From: Pieris napi
Taxonomy: Eukaryota > Arthropoda > Insecta > Lepidoptera > Pieridae
Direction of reading: 5' to 3'
Assembly: GCF_905475465.1 (NCBI RefSeq)
Contig: NC_062259.1
Span: 2,738,501-2,802,500, forward strand
DNA: 64,000 bases
This document shows positions 1-12,189 of the stretch, one piece after another. The position numbers and the translations under genes were made by a program. The notes below the pieces were generated by a model, which saw only the letters and a list, made by a program, of their open reading frames with translations, was not told the origin of the DNA and ran no database searches. Each line of letters begins with the position of its first letter. Positions within the stretch are counted from its first letter, which is position 1.

Positions 1-7
1 TAATATT

Positions 8-484
8 TTTTGAAGTGAAACTCCTTTAGGCGCATGAGGGTAAAATTTTTACGGAACGTCACGAAGATGTGCAGCGTTCTTGTAGATTTTTTTTTCTTAG
101 TAAAGATGTTTTAATACATATCAATATCATTATTATTTTATTAAGTAACTAAATTAATATTTTTTGTTGGTGTTGTATTTATATAAGGGCACAGAACCAA
201 GACCGTTTTTGCTAAGACCCAGTTGGTTATTTTAGAAAATGTGGACGTAAGTTAGCAATTATGATAATAATGAATTTTTTACATTATTTGGTAATTGTTG
301 CCATATTTATGGTGGTATTTCTATATACATAACAACAACTAATTTTAGTTCTGGTTTTTAATTAGCCCTAGTATCATATAGAAAGACTGGCAAAATTAAA
401 TTATGGGATTTGGGCGGCTTAATTACTCAATAATTCATTTACAAAGAAGTTTCACTTCTGACATGTGTACTTTGTACGCACGCA
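8..484 (+). mobile_element. T-run-flanked non-autonomous element, copy A
   Basis: The left end has a GAAGTGAAACTCCTTTAGGCGC-like start (8-35). The right end reads AAAGAAGTTTCACTTC and then GTACGCACGCAC before a T-run (442-490). The same two ends bound the copies near 12.2, 21.8 and 26.5 kb. No coding capacity is visible. Superfamily unknown. Confidence 0.6.
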
Positions 485-539
485 CTTTTTTAAATTCCAA
501 TAGTCCCTTTTATCTTAAAAATTAATTCAAATTTTCAGG

Positions 540-1016
540 TTATACGAGATTACGCTCCTCTAATAGATGCTTTTTGTAAATTCCATCTCACAGTTCATCC
601 TTCTTAGGCTTAAGATCTCCGCCATTAGGTTGTGGAATAGGCTGCCCGACTCCATACGATTGGCTACCTCCCTATCATCTTTTAAGACTCTTCTGCATAA
701 ACATTTCTAAACCATAACCTATCCTTCTCGTGACTTTTGTAATTCTTTTGTATTGCATTGTAATTCATGAACCGTGAGATTTGCTTTTAGTTTTTACTTT
801 GTTTTATCATTTTTTTATTTTAGATTAAGTTGGGCAATTTAATAATTTTTCAGTGTTAATTGTAATTTATTTTTGTTGATTTCACTTCTTATACTTCTTA
901 CACTTTACCTTTAGTATTTTATTTCGTGTTTTTCCTTACTAGCGTTGCCCCTAAGAGATCGCTTGATAGCGATAAGGTTGCCCGTTGCATCCCTTATAAT
1001 TTGTTTATAAAAGAAA
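540..1016 (+). mobile_element. LINE 3' end (CR1/L2-like), fragment
   Basis: The stretch 622-710 translates as LWNRLPDSIRLATSLSSFK, the C-terminal signature of many non-LTR reverse transcriptases (WNxLP...SLxxFK). The 3' part (940-1010) carries the motif GATCGCTTGATAGCGATAAGG. That motif recurs in reverse orientation near 40.45 and 49.93 kb, which marks it as the element's 3' tail. The 5' part is missing. Confidence 0.6.
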
Positions 1017-2756
1017 TAATTATAATAATATAAGAATACAATCTAATATAATAATGCGTCTGTAACTTCGTTTCAATCTATGGATTATTCAACGATCGTT
1101 TGAGCCAAGAGCCCACGAAACATTTACCCGCCTATTTATATTACTCGTGAAATCCATCGTAATAAATATAGAATAAATCAAAGTGCGTTTTCAATAACAC
1201 AATTGTGGCGAGGTATCGTCGATCAGCGAACAGATATGAGTGTGATAATTCACGTTACATCATAAACACAATCGAATGGCATCGAGCGGCCCTCGACTTC
1301 ACGCACTCAATATTGGCACATAATAGTTGCAGCCGGCGCTCAAACAATAACAAACAGAGCCGTGCAGCGCGTTCGTTTAGCGACGCTCAACCACCCCAAA
1401 ACAAATCCACGGCAATAAACGTGGGCCGGCCGCAACCGCACTCCGCACGGTGCGCGCCTCTCACAATGCCGCTTGTCACCCATCAAACATCCTAACAAAT
1501 TTCTTAAGAGTCCCATTCATGTGAAAGAATAGAGTCCGGGCTTTGTCCCGTACCAACTGATATGGATACACTTTTTATGCAACTTTTTCTGTGCGAGCGA
1601 GCTACTCCCGTATAATGACGACGTTTGAGTGTATTTAACGCCTCATTTACCACTGTTTGTTCTCCGAGTGGAAATTATGCTAATGATTCGCCTTTTCACG
1701 GAACTGGATCCGCGGGGCCGAGTCTCCGTGTCCATATTTATTCGGCGACTTACGTTCATCAGCAACGAAATATGCGCCACTCGTACCGTGCTCGTTTAAT
1801 TACAGTTTGATGATAGAAATTTTGTCAGAAAAAGCGCGGCAAATTCCCCGTGGCGTGACAATTGCTGGGGCGGGATTATGCACTGTTAAACCGCCACATT
1901 TGTTGTCAAGTAGCATTGACTTCTAACAATACCAGGGGACCTTTATAGACTCGAACAGTTTTATTCACTTGAGTGATACGACACCTCGCCGTGGCGCCGT
2001 GTTAGCCCAACCCGTAAACAATAAATTATTAATAAACAGCACTAATTTAGCTCGAAATACAGATATTATTCAGCTATTTCTCGAACAATATCTGACACTT
2101 TACATATTTTACACCGATAATTTATTTCAAATTTATTACCACCTACAGAATTCAATCTAATCTGTAATAAATCTGACAGCCTTGGCAAATAGCATTTATA
2201 ACTGTATCTCCGGATATTCTCGTCGCGCCGCTTCTATCGACATTATTATGAACATGCCTTATGCAAATGGAGGCGGAAGAGTCTTTCGATTTGGGTAATA
2301 ACAACGTTTTCCTAGCGATTCTAGCGGTGGCTAAAGTGCCGAATGATATCCGGTCAAATGGGCAGATAATGCGTGACTGCAGGGGTCCGGGGGCCGGTGT
2401 GCGGCGCCTACGCCTTTGTCACCCATTGTTGGTGGCTTACGTTCGCAAATCCGATTTATATTTGAATATAATTGACTTTCGGCCCGGTGTCAGGTACGAA
2501 GCTTGTTTCCCTTTGTAAGCGGCTCATCTCAATGGCATTTTTATCGTCTGAACATGATAAATGTGTTCGGGAGATTAAGCTTGGTTCGTTCCGCGGCCCG
2601 AGCCGATCTCAGGCTCTCCAGTGATTTGTATTTGTAATTCTATCACGTAATAAGCTGCATCGACTCTTACGCAAATAGGTTGCGAGTTGCTGTTATTATT
2701 AAGCTTGTGAAGCTATGAATACCTAATACGACGAAGCTTTTATAAAAGGAGAAATA
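1017..2756. other. Gene-free stretch with GC-rich islands
   Basis: No credible gene. Two islands (about 1200-1500 and 2200-2640) are richer in G+C than their surroundings and do not match the repeats seen elsewhere in the window. A perfect POU octamer ATGCAAAT lies at 2261-2268. These could be enhancers, but this is inference only. Confidence 0.35.
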
Positions 2757-3216
2757 AAGCTTATCTCAAATATATAAAATTCTCGTGTCACAATGTTCGT
2801 TCCCATATTCCTCCGAAACGGCTCGACCGATTCTTATGAAATGTTTTATGCATATTCAGTAAGTCTGAGAATCGTCTACTATCTATCTTTCAACCCCTTA
2901 AATTTTTATTTCTATTCTTTAGATAAAATTTTTTGTATTTTTTTATCATACAGCATACAACAATACATACAACCCTTAATTTTCACTCCTCTACGATCAA
3001 AGCCTATTTTTTATTTGTTAATTAAAATCTTATGACTTGAACTCTGAGGTAGAGAAAACTTCACAGAAAAACCTGAAGGTTTTCATTCCAGAAAACCGAA
3101 CAGTCTCTGGGGTAGTATAGCAAAATGTTCCATGGCATGTTAGGTATGAACTAAAATGGTAGGCTAAATAAAATCACATTAAGGAGGAACGAAGTTCGCG
3201 GGGGCAGCTAGTAATC
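2757..3216 (+). mobile_element. RTE-like LINE 3' tail
   Basis: Begins TAAAATTCTCGTGTCACAAT, followed by CGAAACGGCTCGACCGATTC, and ends GCGGGGGCAGCTAGTA. The same beginning, middle and end recur at about 32.1, 38.4 and 61.0 kb, and reversed at 27.8, 35.2 and 50.3 kb. Only a 3' UTR remains. The RTE assignment is from the general look of lepidopteran RTE tails. Confidence 0.6.
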
Positions 3217-4440
3217 AACAATAATAATATGTTTAAGACAAGAAGCAACGAGACGTCCGTTACGATGGAGATACTTCAAAAGAAACGGTTCTAGACAAAC
3301 AGTAGACAACAAAAGGTTCGAACGGGGCTCGTTTTCTATCCGCATTTCCATAACACTAGTCAATCTTGCAAATCGGTAGCTCCGCGACTTGAATTCCACA
3401 TTTTTCGAACCCCTTCCCGACGAGTTAGAAACATTCAAATCGAATAGAAACTCGCTGTTTGTTTTGTCGTTTGATTTATGGTCTGGTCTGGATGAGATGT
3501 ATTTTGAAGCACAAAAGCGAATCGAAAATAAATAATAGGTGTGTGTCAGCGATCGGTGAGGCGGACACAAAGAGACACCCCGCGGCCCGCTCACCGGCCG
3601 TTAGGGACGTTTTACACCGTTCACGCATCGATCTTCAGTTTTTTGTCCACACACAACACACGAAGTGGATGTAGCGAACTGAATCTTCTTCAAGCGACAC
3701 TTAATGAGTGGTTTATGTCCAATTTGGATCCAATACCGTCGCGGCCAGTTCAGTTACCAGTTCATCTAGCCTTAAGGTAGTTTTTTCAAATATCACAGAC
3801 GCAGAAATGTACATTCGGGGTTCACATATCTTAAAATAAGTTAACATTTTGGACTCCATGTCTATTACATTAGGAAAAGTCTCAGGTTACGGTTCAGTAT
3901 ACAAACTGGATAGGCGAGCACTGGATGCTTTTAAACGTATGATTTGTTTGTCAAAAATGGAAACTTTCCAGGGATTTCGCTAGGGAGTCGAGCCTTTGCT
4001 ACAGCGTGCCGGGTCGGCGGGCGGAGAGGGGAATGTTTACGGGCGGGCGGGGCTGGGCGTGGCTCGTGACGTCATCGCCCCGTTTCATCGTACGTAGATT
4101 GTACATTGCGATACACCTTTGCTGTCGTGAATATGGCGGCACATATCTATCGAGCTAATCACGAAAACTGCGACTCTCGCTCAAGTTTCTTTGTGATTAG
4201 AAAATGTTTTTGTCCAGTTTAAGCTCTGAGCTTAACAACCGTACATCACATTTTAATTAGGCTGTCAATATCAAAGGTCATCTTTAGTTTAGCTAAAATC
4301 TATAATGCGACATGGCTTTTATATTATTATTGTGTAACTACCATATCTCTTAAGATATAATCGAGACCTACTTGTGATTAATATCTATCAATAATCGACT
4401 TTAAAACCAGGCAAAGCTCAGACATTCAAAATAATAGTAA
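3217..4440. other. Gene-free stretch
   Basis: No supportable gene. Open frames on both strands (3208-3780) lack a recognisable domain and overlap each other antisense, as chance frames do in a GC-richer patch. The GC-rich block at 4012-4150 is listed separately. Confidence 0.4.
4012..4150. promoter_or_regulatory. GC-rich, CpG-rich block with CRE-like site
   Basis: A CpG-dense block in AT-rich DNA. It holds GGGCGGGCGG-type GC boxes and a perfect TGACGTCA (4067-4074), the CREB/ATF core. No gene starts nearby on either strand, so enhancer or distant-gene promoter is only a guess. Confidence 0.3.
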
Positions 4441-4441
4441 T

Positions 4442-4706
4442 AAAATAAAAAATAAATCAGTGGCGCTGCATCCTTTTTAGGTCTGGGCCTCAGATTTCTG
4501 TATCTGTATCATGATCACCCACTAATCGGTTAATAGGTTATCAGCCTCATGTGCCTGACACTCCGTCAATTTTTGGGTCTAAAGCAAGCCGATTTCTTTC
4601 ACTGTTCGAGCAAATGTTTACAAATTCCATTGGTGGCACAGCCGTGGACCGAACCAACGACCTCAGACATGAGGGCCGCATATTGAAGCGTCTAGGCATA
4701 TACTTC
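4442..4706 (-). mobile_element. tRNA-derived SINE, diverged copy
   Basis: Reading the minus strand, the copy keeps the GTTCGGTCCACGGCTGTGCCA-like B-box region and the 3' GGCCCAGACCTAAAAAGG tail of the family. It has many changes and a poor A-box end, so it is an old copy. Confidence 0.7.
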
Positions 4707-5159
4707 TCTATATAATAACAATAATAAAAAAAAACAATTAATTATTTTTTGTTTTATAAATTTATCTCGTGACGGAACGTGTTCTTAAATTGGGTAAAAT
4801 TTTAGGTTCGAAGTGTAGTGAAATATCTCTGTTTGAAATATTTTACTGGTATCTTTTTATATAACAGGGGGAAAACGAGCCTACAGTACGCCCGGGCAGT
4901 CATCGCAGCCCATGGAGGCCCATTTTAGTGGGTGCGTTGCCTGCCTTTGAGGGAGGAAAGTTAGAGTGTACTCTAACTTTGAATAGTTGGAGGCCATATC
5001 TCGCGGGGAAGATCCCCACCGGGAGTCGATACCAAAGCTCGCTAGTTCGCAAAAGAAAGTGAAGTCTTGAGAGAGCAACATTAGGGGTTCGTGCTTCTCC
5101 ATATTTTACGGTTGCATGTTGGTGTTTTCAGTTCTAGTGAAGAAGATCTTCCATTAACG

Positions 5160-5530
5160 ACATCCTACTTCGGAAGTGACTGAACAAAAGATCAAGAAGA
5201 GACGGAAGTTTCTTTAGGAATAGTCCGTAATATTATAGACAACCATTTGGGTATGAAACAAGAGAAGCGCGCGGAGCCCAGAATGTTGAATGCGTAGAAA
5301 GAGCCTGAGAATTTCATAAAGCTTTTGGGTTTTTTACAACAAACTTTTGGCCGATTTTAACTCAACTATCGACGAAGCATGGCTTCACCATTATAAACAG
5401 TAAAAAGAAAGAGTCGTCCATGACTTAAAAGAGACAGTCACAATATCCGACCCCGAATACGATTAAGCGATTCCATCCGCCGGTAAGATCATGAGCTGTT
5501 CTGGGACAATGGATGGGACTGATAGAATAA
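5160..5530 (+). pseudogene. mariner transposase remnant (broken)
   Basis: The plus strand reads SLGIVRNIIDNHLGMKQEKR, a helix-turn-helix stretch typical of mariner transposases. It continues as TIDEAWLHHYKQ, the region of the first catalytic Asp (usually VDETWLHHY), and then SAGKIM. Stops and frameshifts interrupt it throughout. A SINE starts about 40 bp downstream, apparently in the same remnant. Confidence 0.65.
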
Positions 5531-5566
5531 TCGTGAAGCCACTATTACGGGGACTTTGTACGCAGA

Positions 5567-5882
5567 CAAATAAAAAAAAATCTGTGGCGCTACAGCCTCC
5601 GTAAGTCTGAGCCTCAGTTTTCTGAATCTGTTTCATGAACTTATTTTCAATCAAATAGGCAAGTAGGTGATCTACCTGCTGTGCCTGAGACACGCCATCG
5701 ACTTTTTGGGTCTAAGACATGTCGGTTTTCTCACGATGTTTTCCTTCAACGCTCGAGCGAATGTTATTTAACATTAAATGCGCACATAGAAAGATAGTCT
5801 ATTGGTGCACAGCCGGGGATCGAACCTACGATCTCAGGGATGAAAGTCGCACGCTGACTACGCCACTAGGCCAACACTGTTC
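5567..5882 (-). mobile_element. tRNA-derived SINE
   Basis: Nearly full-length reversed copy. The tRNA-like head (A box TGGCCTAGTGG-like, B box GGTTCGATCCC) is at the high-coordinate end and the A/T-rich tail at 5567. It appears to have landed in the mariner remnant that precedes it. Confidence 0.85.
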
Positions 5883-6164
5883 AACGCATAATAACTTATT
5901 TGTTTCAAGAAGACGACGCCCGCGCACAATTCCAGAGTTTCGATGGATTCTAGAAGCTGGCTTTAAATTTATAAAAAACAAACGCAGTAGTTGTCATACA
6001 CGTCATACACGATTTTTTAAGGGATCAGGAATAAAACTTTTTGACTGCATTTTAGCTTTAGAAAAAAGGTGTACAAACCTGAAAGATAAAAATAAAATAA
6101 AATAAAATAGTGTTTAACAAAAGTTAACTGCGACGTTAAAATAAATTATTACAGAATGCCAACT

Positions 6165-6290
6165 ACAAGATGTAAAAAGGAAAAGAGATGGCAGACGATA
6201 TAAAGAAAATAGGAGCCACAACTTGGATAAGAAGAGCTAACATTATAAATGAATGGAAGCAGCTGCAAGGACCCTATTGACAGGACACGC
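6165..6290 (+). pseudogene. non-LTR reverse transcriptase C-terminal scrap
   Basis: Translates as ADDIKKIGATTWIRRANIIN followed by EWKQLQGPY. This resembles the RWxDDI...W.R.A....W extreme C-terminus common in RTE-like LINE proteins. Only this end remains. A similar scrap lies at 17.72 kb. Confidence 0.55.
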
Positions 6291-6639
6291 TGATCACCAA
6301 AACCGGCACATGTGATGTATAAGATTAAGTTAGGTTATGTATCTAAAACAAGTGTTTATATTATATTCTGTGTCAGCAATAAAGACTTAATAATAATATA
6401 ATTGCGACATACTCATTATGACTTTTTAATAAACACCTCTAACATAGTACTCTCAAAAAAATGTTTTAGTTCAAAACAGTAGTTTCCGAGATAAGAAAAC
6501 CAAACAATCAAATTTATTCACGTTAGTAGAAAATGTTGTACTTTTTATGACATAGTGACAGCGATATAGATCTCCGTGAGAATCAGTCTCAAACATAGCA
6601 GTCAACAATAACAATAACAATTTATAAATAACAATATTA

Positions 6640-7000
6640 CGATAATAATCTATACTAAATAAAGAGGAAGGATTTGTAAATCAGTATGTTTGTAACAAAT
6701 TGGCTCAAAAAGTACTGGACCGATTTTAAAAATACTTTCACCATTGAAATAATAATAATAATCTTTATTCATTTCTCATAAAAACTGAGTACATACAACA
6801 AGTGAGTACATATATTATTATAAATAAATAATTGTCTTACTTCTGTCTAGGGAAAATGCTAGTTTGTGTGAGACTGATGCCTGCTAAAGGTAAGAGTATC
6901 TGTGTTACAGGTCATCAGGCCTCCACCACTTCGGATCGACAGAAGGTGTTATATAGCTACATTATCACTGGTTAATATAGGCTATTTTAATTGCAAAAAA
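6640..7000. mobile_element. LINE 3' tail fragments
   Basis: A short RTE-like tail (AAAAAGTACTGGACCGATTT, about 6707) is followed by an (AAT)n-rich block, TAATAATAATCTTTATTCAT (6752-6771), like the tails of other insect LINEs. Fragmentary; clade uncertain. Confidence 0.35.
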
Positions 7001-8509
7001 AAAATAGGATCCCTATTAAAATTACAATAATGATACCCAAAGTGTAAAAAATATCTTTCATCGCATGCGCTGCGAAAACGATTGATGATAGAACAAAAAA
7101 AATGTTCGACAATATTAAAGAACATATCAATATCTACAAAATATTTTAAATAAAAATCTACGAAGATGGGACGGGCCGCTATTATCTAAATAAACACATC
7201 CGTAGCTCGCGAATTCAGAAACAATTTGAAACGAGGCGTTCATATATTTTCTAATAACGTTTGTCCAGCGACGATGAAAGATATTTTAATTATCTCAACG
7301 AGAATATCAAATAGAGTGGGAACCGCTGGGTTATTACACGGAATGGAGGTCTCCATCGGTCGGGCATTAAGCAATAAACAGCCAATAAATGTGTGTCTGT
7401 CCGTTCGGCCGCACCGCCGCGCCGGCTAATTACCGACAATTACGGCGCGCCTCCATCGTGTAAATGTCGTTGCGATGGAGATGTATGGATAATGGATATA
7501 GTTGGCGACCAACGTGTCCATCAAATTGTATAGTCTTTTCATTCGTTTCAAACACTCTATACACGATTCGGATAGGACGAGAGTTTGTATGTGTGCTTTT
7601 AGCGCTACAATACAGAAAAAACAATTTCGAAATATTACAGTTCGTGATTAAATAAAGGATTTATGTTATAACGTCTATATTATAATGGGATCCCAAAAAT
7701 GAAAGATTTCGCCGCACTCACAAGGCCGTTAACATTCTAAACAAGACATGGCGGACCATATCGATTATAGAGACGGTTATTGCTCTCCTATATTGCCGGC
7801 CGTGTGGTAGGGCTGTCACAGAGACGTTTAAGTTTTCGTTGCGTCGAAACTTTAAAATTAAAAAACCTTATATTTATTTTTAACACCCGAGCAATACGAA
7901 ATGTTCAACTATAAGCTTCTAGTTGTTTAGCATAGATGGTATTTCTGTATGTCGTAGGATTTGAAGCTTTGGCGAAGGCGGCAGCCCTGGTGACAGGGGC
8001 GGGCGGGCGGCCGTCGGCTGTCCCATAACTCTGGCGGCAATAGGAGCGGCCCCGAACCGTTAGGCCAGACGCTATTTGCCTTAATGCCCTCCGAACTCTT
8101 ATTGACGTATAAACTTCCAATTTCTTTTTTCCAAATGGCCGAAGGCGCCGGTTGAATTCTAGTTTTGTTTAATTACGTTCGGCTGGGAAGTTGTAAATTA
8201 GGCGGGCGCTTTTATATGCGTAGCGCTCTTCAATATTATAAACTAATTAAAAGTTGAATAGTGCGGGCTCATCGGCCCTCGGCGTGACGTCACCGAGAAA
8301 CTTAGCCACTTACTCACAAATAAGGTCGACTCTGATGAGCGCAGTCCAGTAAACCTCACTCGAAGATACGCAAAGTAAACTAAAGCGAAACCAAGTTCAA
8401 TAATTTTAAGATGAAATCAAGCGCTGGTAATTAAGGCTGTTTCACAAATAATATCGAGTCGAGTGGATCGCAAAAAGACAACCCGTGGCAGGTGTTAACT
8501 GCTAGCCGG
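7001..8509. other. Gene-free stretch with GC-rich islands
   Basis: No supportable gene. GC-rich patches at about 7370-7480 and 7970-8320 contain homeodomain-type TAATTA cores and a perfect palindromic CRE, GTGACGTCAC (8284-8293). They do not match repeats in this window. Possible regulatory DNA, by inference. Confidence 0.35.
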
Positions 8510-8510
8510 C

Positions 8511-8956
8511 GCTAGTGGTGTGCCTATATCGATACAATATTCGATTACTTTTTAGTATTTTCAATTTAAAACTGAGCTCGTGTTTATTTTTAATTTGTAA
8601 AATCATGTCATAATGATTGCAACATCGACATCAACTAAATAGCATTTTCGCAATAAGCTAGGCCTGAGATCCGCGGTTTTTAAATACCTACTTTGAAGTG
8701 TCATCGGTTATATTGATAGATTAAGTGAAAAACGCTAGTGGTGTGCCTATATCGATACAATATTCGATTACTTTTTAGTATTTTCAATTTAAAACTGATC
8801 TCGTGTTTATTTTTAATGTGTAAAATCATGTCATAATGATTGCAACATTGCCATCAACTAAAAAGCATTTTTCTCAATCAGCTGGGCCTGAGATCTGCGG
8901 TTGTTAAATGCCTACTTTGAAGTGTCATCGGTGATATTGATAGAATGAGTGAAACG
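8511..8956. repeat. Two-copy tandem repeat, 223-bp period
   Basis: The unit starting GCTAGTGGTGTGCCTATATC at 8511 starts again at 8734. The two copies are nearly identical except for scattered substitutions and a few 1-base differences. Both end with a TTTGAAGTGTCATCGG stretch. No coding capacity seen. Confidence 0.9.
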
Positions 8957-9299
8957 ATAACTCAGAGCAAGGGATGAGCTTTATGAACTAATCGATGTTT
9001 ATCGCCGTAATAGATCCGACAGTTTGAATCGGTGTGAACACTGCGGGTGCCACTCGTGCCCGCCCCTCCCCTCCCCCTCACTCCTCCATACATAAATACC
9101 ACCCATTGTCGACGCAAACATACCTAAAGTATTGTTTGCTGCGAGCGCTCTAACGCCCCGCTGTTCCGCTATTCTTCTTGGAATAAGGGAATCCCGGCCG
9201 AGCCCGGTGGTCGAGACGAGTGCTACAAAATTAATGATTGTTTTATTGCAGCGTGTGCGCAGACGAACCAGCGCAACTCGTAGACTATGACCATAGGCG

Positions 9300-9600
9300 A
9301 TTCAAAATCATTTATTCATATAGGTAACACAATGTACTTGTGAACGTCAAAAAAGAAATGTATATGAAATGCTTCTAATTTTACATTTACTGCCAGTTCT
9401 CAAATCAAGGGCGTAGAACGGAAGAGAAGAACTCTCCGCCACTCTTTAATCGCCAAGTTTTTTGTTTTCCACAACGTTTGTAAGGAGCTGCAACTATTAC
9501 ACCATGTTCCATGACATCTTGAGTAATTAATAACAATAAAATACATAAAAAACAAAGATTTTTCCTCTATCAGCAGGAGGCATGGTGAAATAGGAGCACG
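9300..9600 (-). mobile_element. LINE/SINE 3' tail, family A
   Basis: Contains the motif CCAGTTCTCAAATCAAGGGC and GCCACTCTTTAATCGCCA. Four more copies are at 29.7, 33.8, 38.7 and 40.0 kb. In the sense orientation the copies end ATAAATGATTTTGA, a tail type seen in CR1-like LINEs. No protein part remains. Confidence 0.6.
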
Positions 9601-10595
9601 CGCTTACATTTAGATTGTGCCGAATAAAAAGGCATTTCTACTGTCTTAAATTAACCAGGAAAAGTATTTTCAAAAACTGACTATGCGCCGAATAAAAAAC
9701 ATAATTGTGTTATGTTAATTTGTTTCCAGTATTTGAATTCGCCGACAGTCAACAGTGCGGCCACCGTATTTATTCATGCTTTGTCGAATTTTCCAAATAA
9801 CAGTCTTTATTTGCTCGCAATATTGTTTAATCAATTTAGTTTAGCGAGAACTGATTGCAACTTTAAACCTTATGCACAAGGAATAATGTCCTTTAACGTA
9901 TTACATTAAAAATTGAAATAATTGACACAAGTGACTGCCCGACTGTCCCACTGTGTACACAGGTGTGAGTTATCTAAATAAAGCTTTATGCTTAGGTATT
10001 AAAGTTGGTATTCGATCGACTGGCGCGCGTAAAGTCGTAGTCGAAGAAAGAACATGTCATACGATAATAAAGATGTTATTCAGCCGAAGTTTGGGTTTCT
10101 CACAGGCTTCGAGGCGCGACCCACATTCTTTTGTTTTTAGAATGTTTCGAAATTCGACACATAAAGTTCTGTGCGATATTACTATGATAAGATCCATTCA
10201 AGAAGGTTTTCTTCCTCGCGAACGAAAGCGTGTCTCGAGACCATTAAAAATATCTCAAGTTGAAAAAGACATCATTAATAAGGATTATCATTGTGAGGTG
10301 TAAATGTACCGGCGCTGCGTTTATAAGCGCTCATAAAATACCGAATGCACAAATTGATAAATTACATACGGGACACGCATAATCCTTTTAAGCGAGACCG
10401 GGCTTTTACGTATTCCGATTCAAGGTATATAACTTGGTAAACAATATAAGTGTAGAAGCTATAATTTATTAAGAATAAATTCAGGTCGGGGCTAGTGGTC
10501 GTCGGTCAGTCGCTGTGAAACATCCCGACTTCATAAAATAGTATTTTCCTAATAGGTACACAGAAAATCTCAAAAGAATCATATTTATATATTTA
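9601..10595. other. Gene-free stretch
   Basis: No gene, RNA or repeat that I can support. The longest open frame here (9953-10303, plus) has no recognisable domain and no splice or promoter context. Confidence 0.4.
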
Positions 10596-10910
10596 AACTA
10601 GCGGACCCGATAGAAATCCTGGACGATACTTCAAACGATTAGGATATTTAACAAAGTATGAAAGTACCGGCTGAAGCGCCATCTGCCGGGCTGATTTGTG
10701 AATCTAAACCATCCAGGGCTCCACCCAAACGCATACAAAGAAACTCATTCAAATCGGTCCAGCCGCTTAAGAGGAGTTCAGAGACATACACGTACAGTAT
10801 ATACATATCCTATCTTGTAAGTTAGATCAAACTGCACACGGTTTGATTGAAATCGGTTATGTAGTTTAGGAGTCCATAGCGGACAAACAACGTGACGCGT
10901 AATTTATATC
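10596..10910 (-). mobile_element. RTE-like LINE 3' tail, variant
   Basis: Starts ACTAGCGGACCCG and includes CAAATCGGTCCAGCCGCTTA and AGTCCATAGCGGACAAACAA. The last block is shared with the copy at 24.6-25.0 kb. Confidence 0.55.
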
Positions 10911-11661
10911 TGTGGCCATAGGTCAAATGATAAATGCAATTTCATTACTTTACAGGACAAGCAATTAAATTATTAAGAAATCTTGAAGACACTATTAAAA
11001 TATGAAACACTAATATGAATGTACTTATCATTGTCTGATTTAAGACAGATATATATTACGTACTATATGCTCAAGCAAGCAAATCATACCGCTATGCCCA
11101 GTTTCGTGATACTTCGAATTAAAGTCGAATTCCTACGTTATTAGCTAGTTATTAATAAGGATAGTTCAACGTAGACTCTATAAATATTACCAGAAGATGA
11201 GATTTATTGAAAGCCCCTTCGGACGTCGCGAGGCCGACTAAGGCGGGAAGGTGCCGAGTTCATGACAAACGGCCACCATTGTCCGAGCTGTTAAACTCAT
11301 TTGTAAGCTACAAGTTCCAATAATAATTTTATTAAGAAAAATGTTCGAACCCCCGCTTCATAATCGATGTTGTGTATTATGCTAATGTGTTGTAAGGATT
11401 CCTTTAAGCTCCGCCGTACTTTGACTCCTTTTTGTTTTGGAATAAATTCCTTTATAAAATAGAAATTTCTACTAAATTGCCTTTTTAACAAGATTAAATT
11501 TCTTAATCGATAATTATTGGACTGGATCTGTGCTAAATCAAATAGCTGCAATCGTCAGCATAATATTTTTTGACCTTCTTATTAATAGAGTTCGATTCGA
11601 CATTTTTTTAAAACAAATTTATTTTAAGCTTTTGAGTGGCCTCAAACAAATAATATACGTA

Positions 11662-11929
11662 GGTAACACTGACAATTATTAGAATTGGCCATATAGAAAC
11701 TTTGCTTATAAAAACTTTTTTTTAATTTCAATTTTAGAACTCTGCGGTAACCTAATTTAGTATATTGTATTAATTTGTCATTTGTTTTTGTGAATTGGCG
11801 GCAAATCTAAAACACCTCTAAAGAAGAATCGGCCCACTGCTTTTCTCAGTGGTTCTATCGAATGCGACGATGTGTTGCAACATTCTACATTAAGCCGTTT
11901 ATCATATTCTAAAAATTTTCAGTGTTACC
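11662..11929 (+). mobile_element. mariner-derived MITE, 268 bp
   Basis: Bounded by terminal inverted repeats (GGTAACACTGA... and ...CAGTGTTACC), each preceded or followed by TA, the expected mariner duplication. The interior (about 11818-11870) reads EESAHCFSQWFYRM. This is the 3' end of the transposase seen in the longer remnant at 53.87 kb, so the element is an internal deletion derivative. A second, partial copy lies at 55717-55867 in reverse. Confidence 0.8.
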
Positions 11930-12189
11930 TAGGTTAACCTTCTATGTTACATAGTCTATATGTTTATTGAAACTAATTAGATACCAGCTTGCTGTTTATG
12001 CACTGTATATCTATATTACTACAAATCAAAAACGTATTATACGACGATATTAAACGATATACACCGATAAACTATGCGTTTAGAATCCCACAACTGGGTG
12101 ACGTGAACTTTTGAGGTAGAATTGTTGGTTTCTTTTATGTCTTGAAAACTATGGTCCCAATCAACACGAAACTCTGCTTACTATTTTTA

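Noticed and set aside
3208..3780. Overlapping open frames on both strands (up to 128 codons)
   Set aside because: Mutually antisense, no domain, no signal peptide or splice context; typical of a GC-richer patch.
5719..6105. 128-codon plus-strand frame
   Set aside because: Its first half is the antisense of a SINE copy; the second half matches nothing I recognise.
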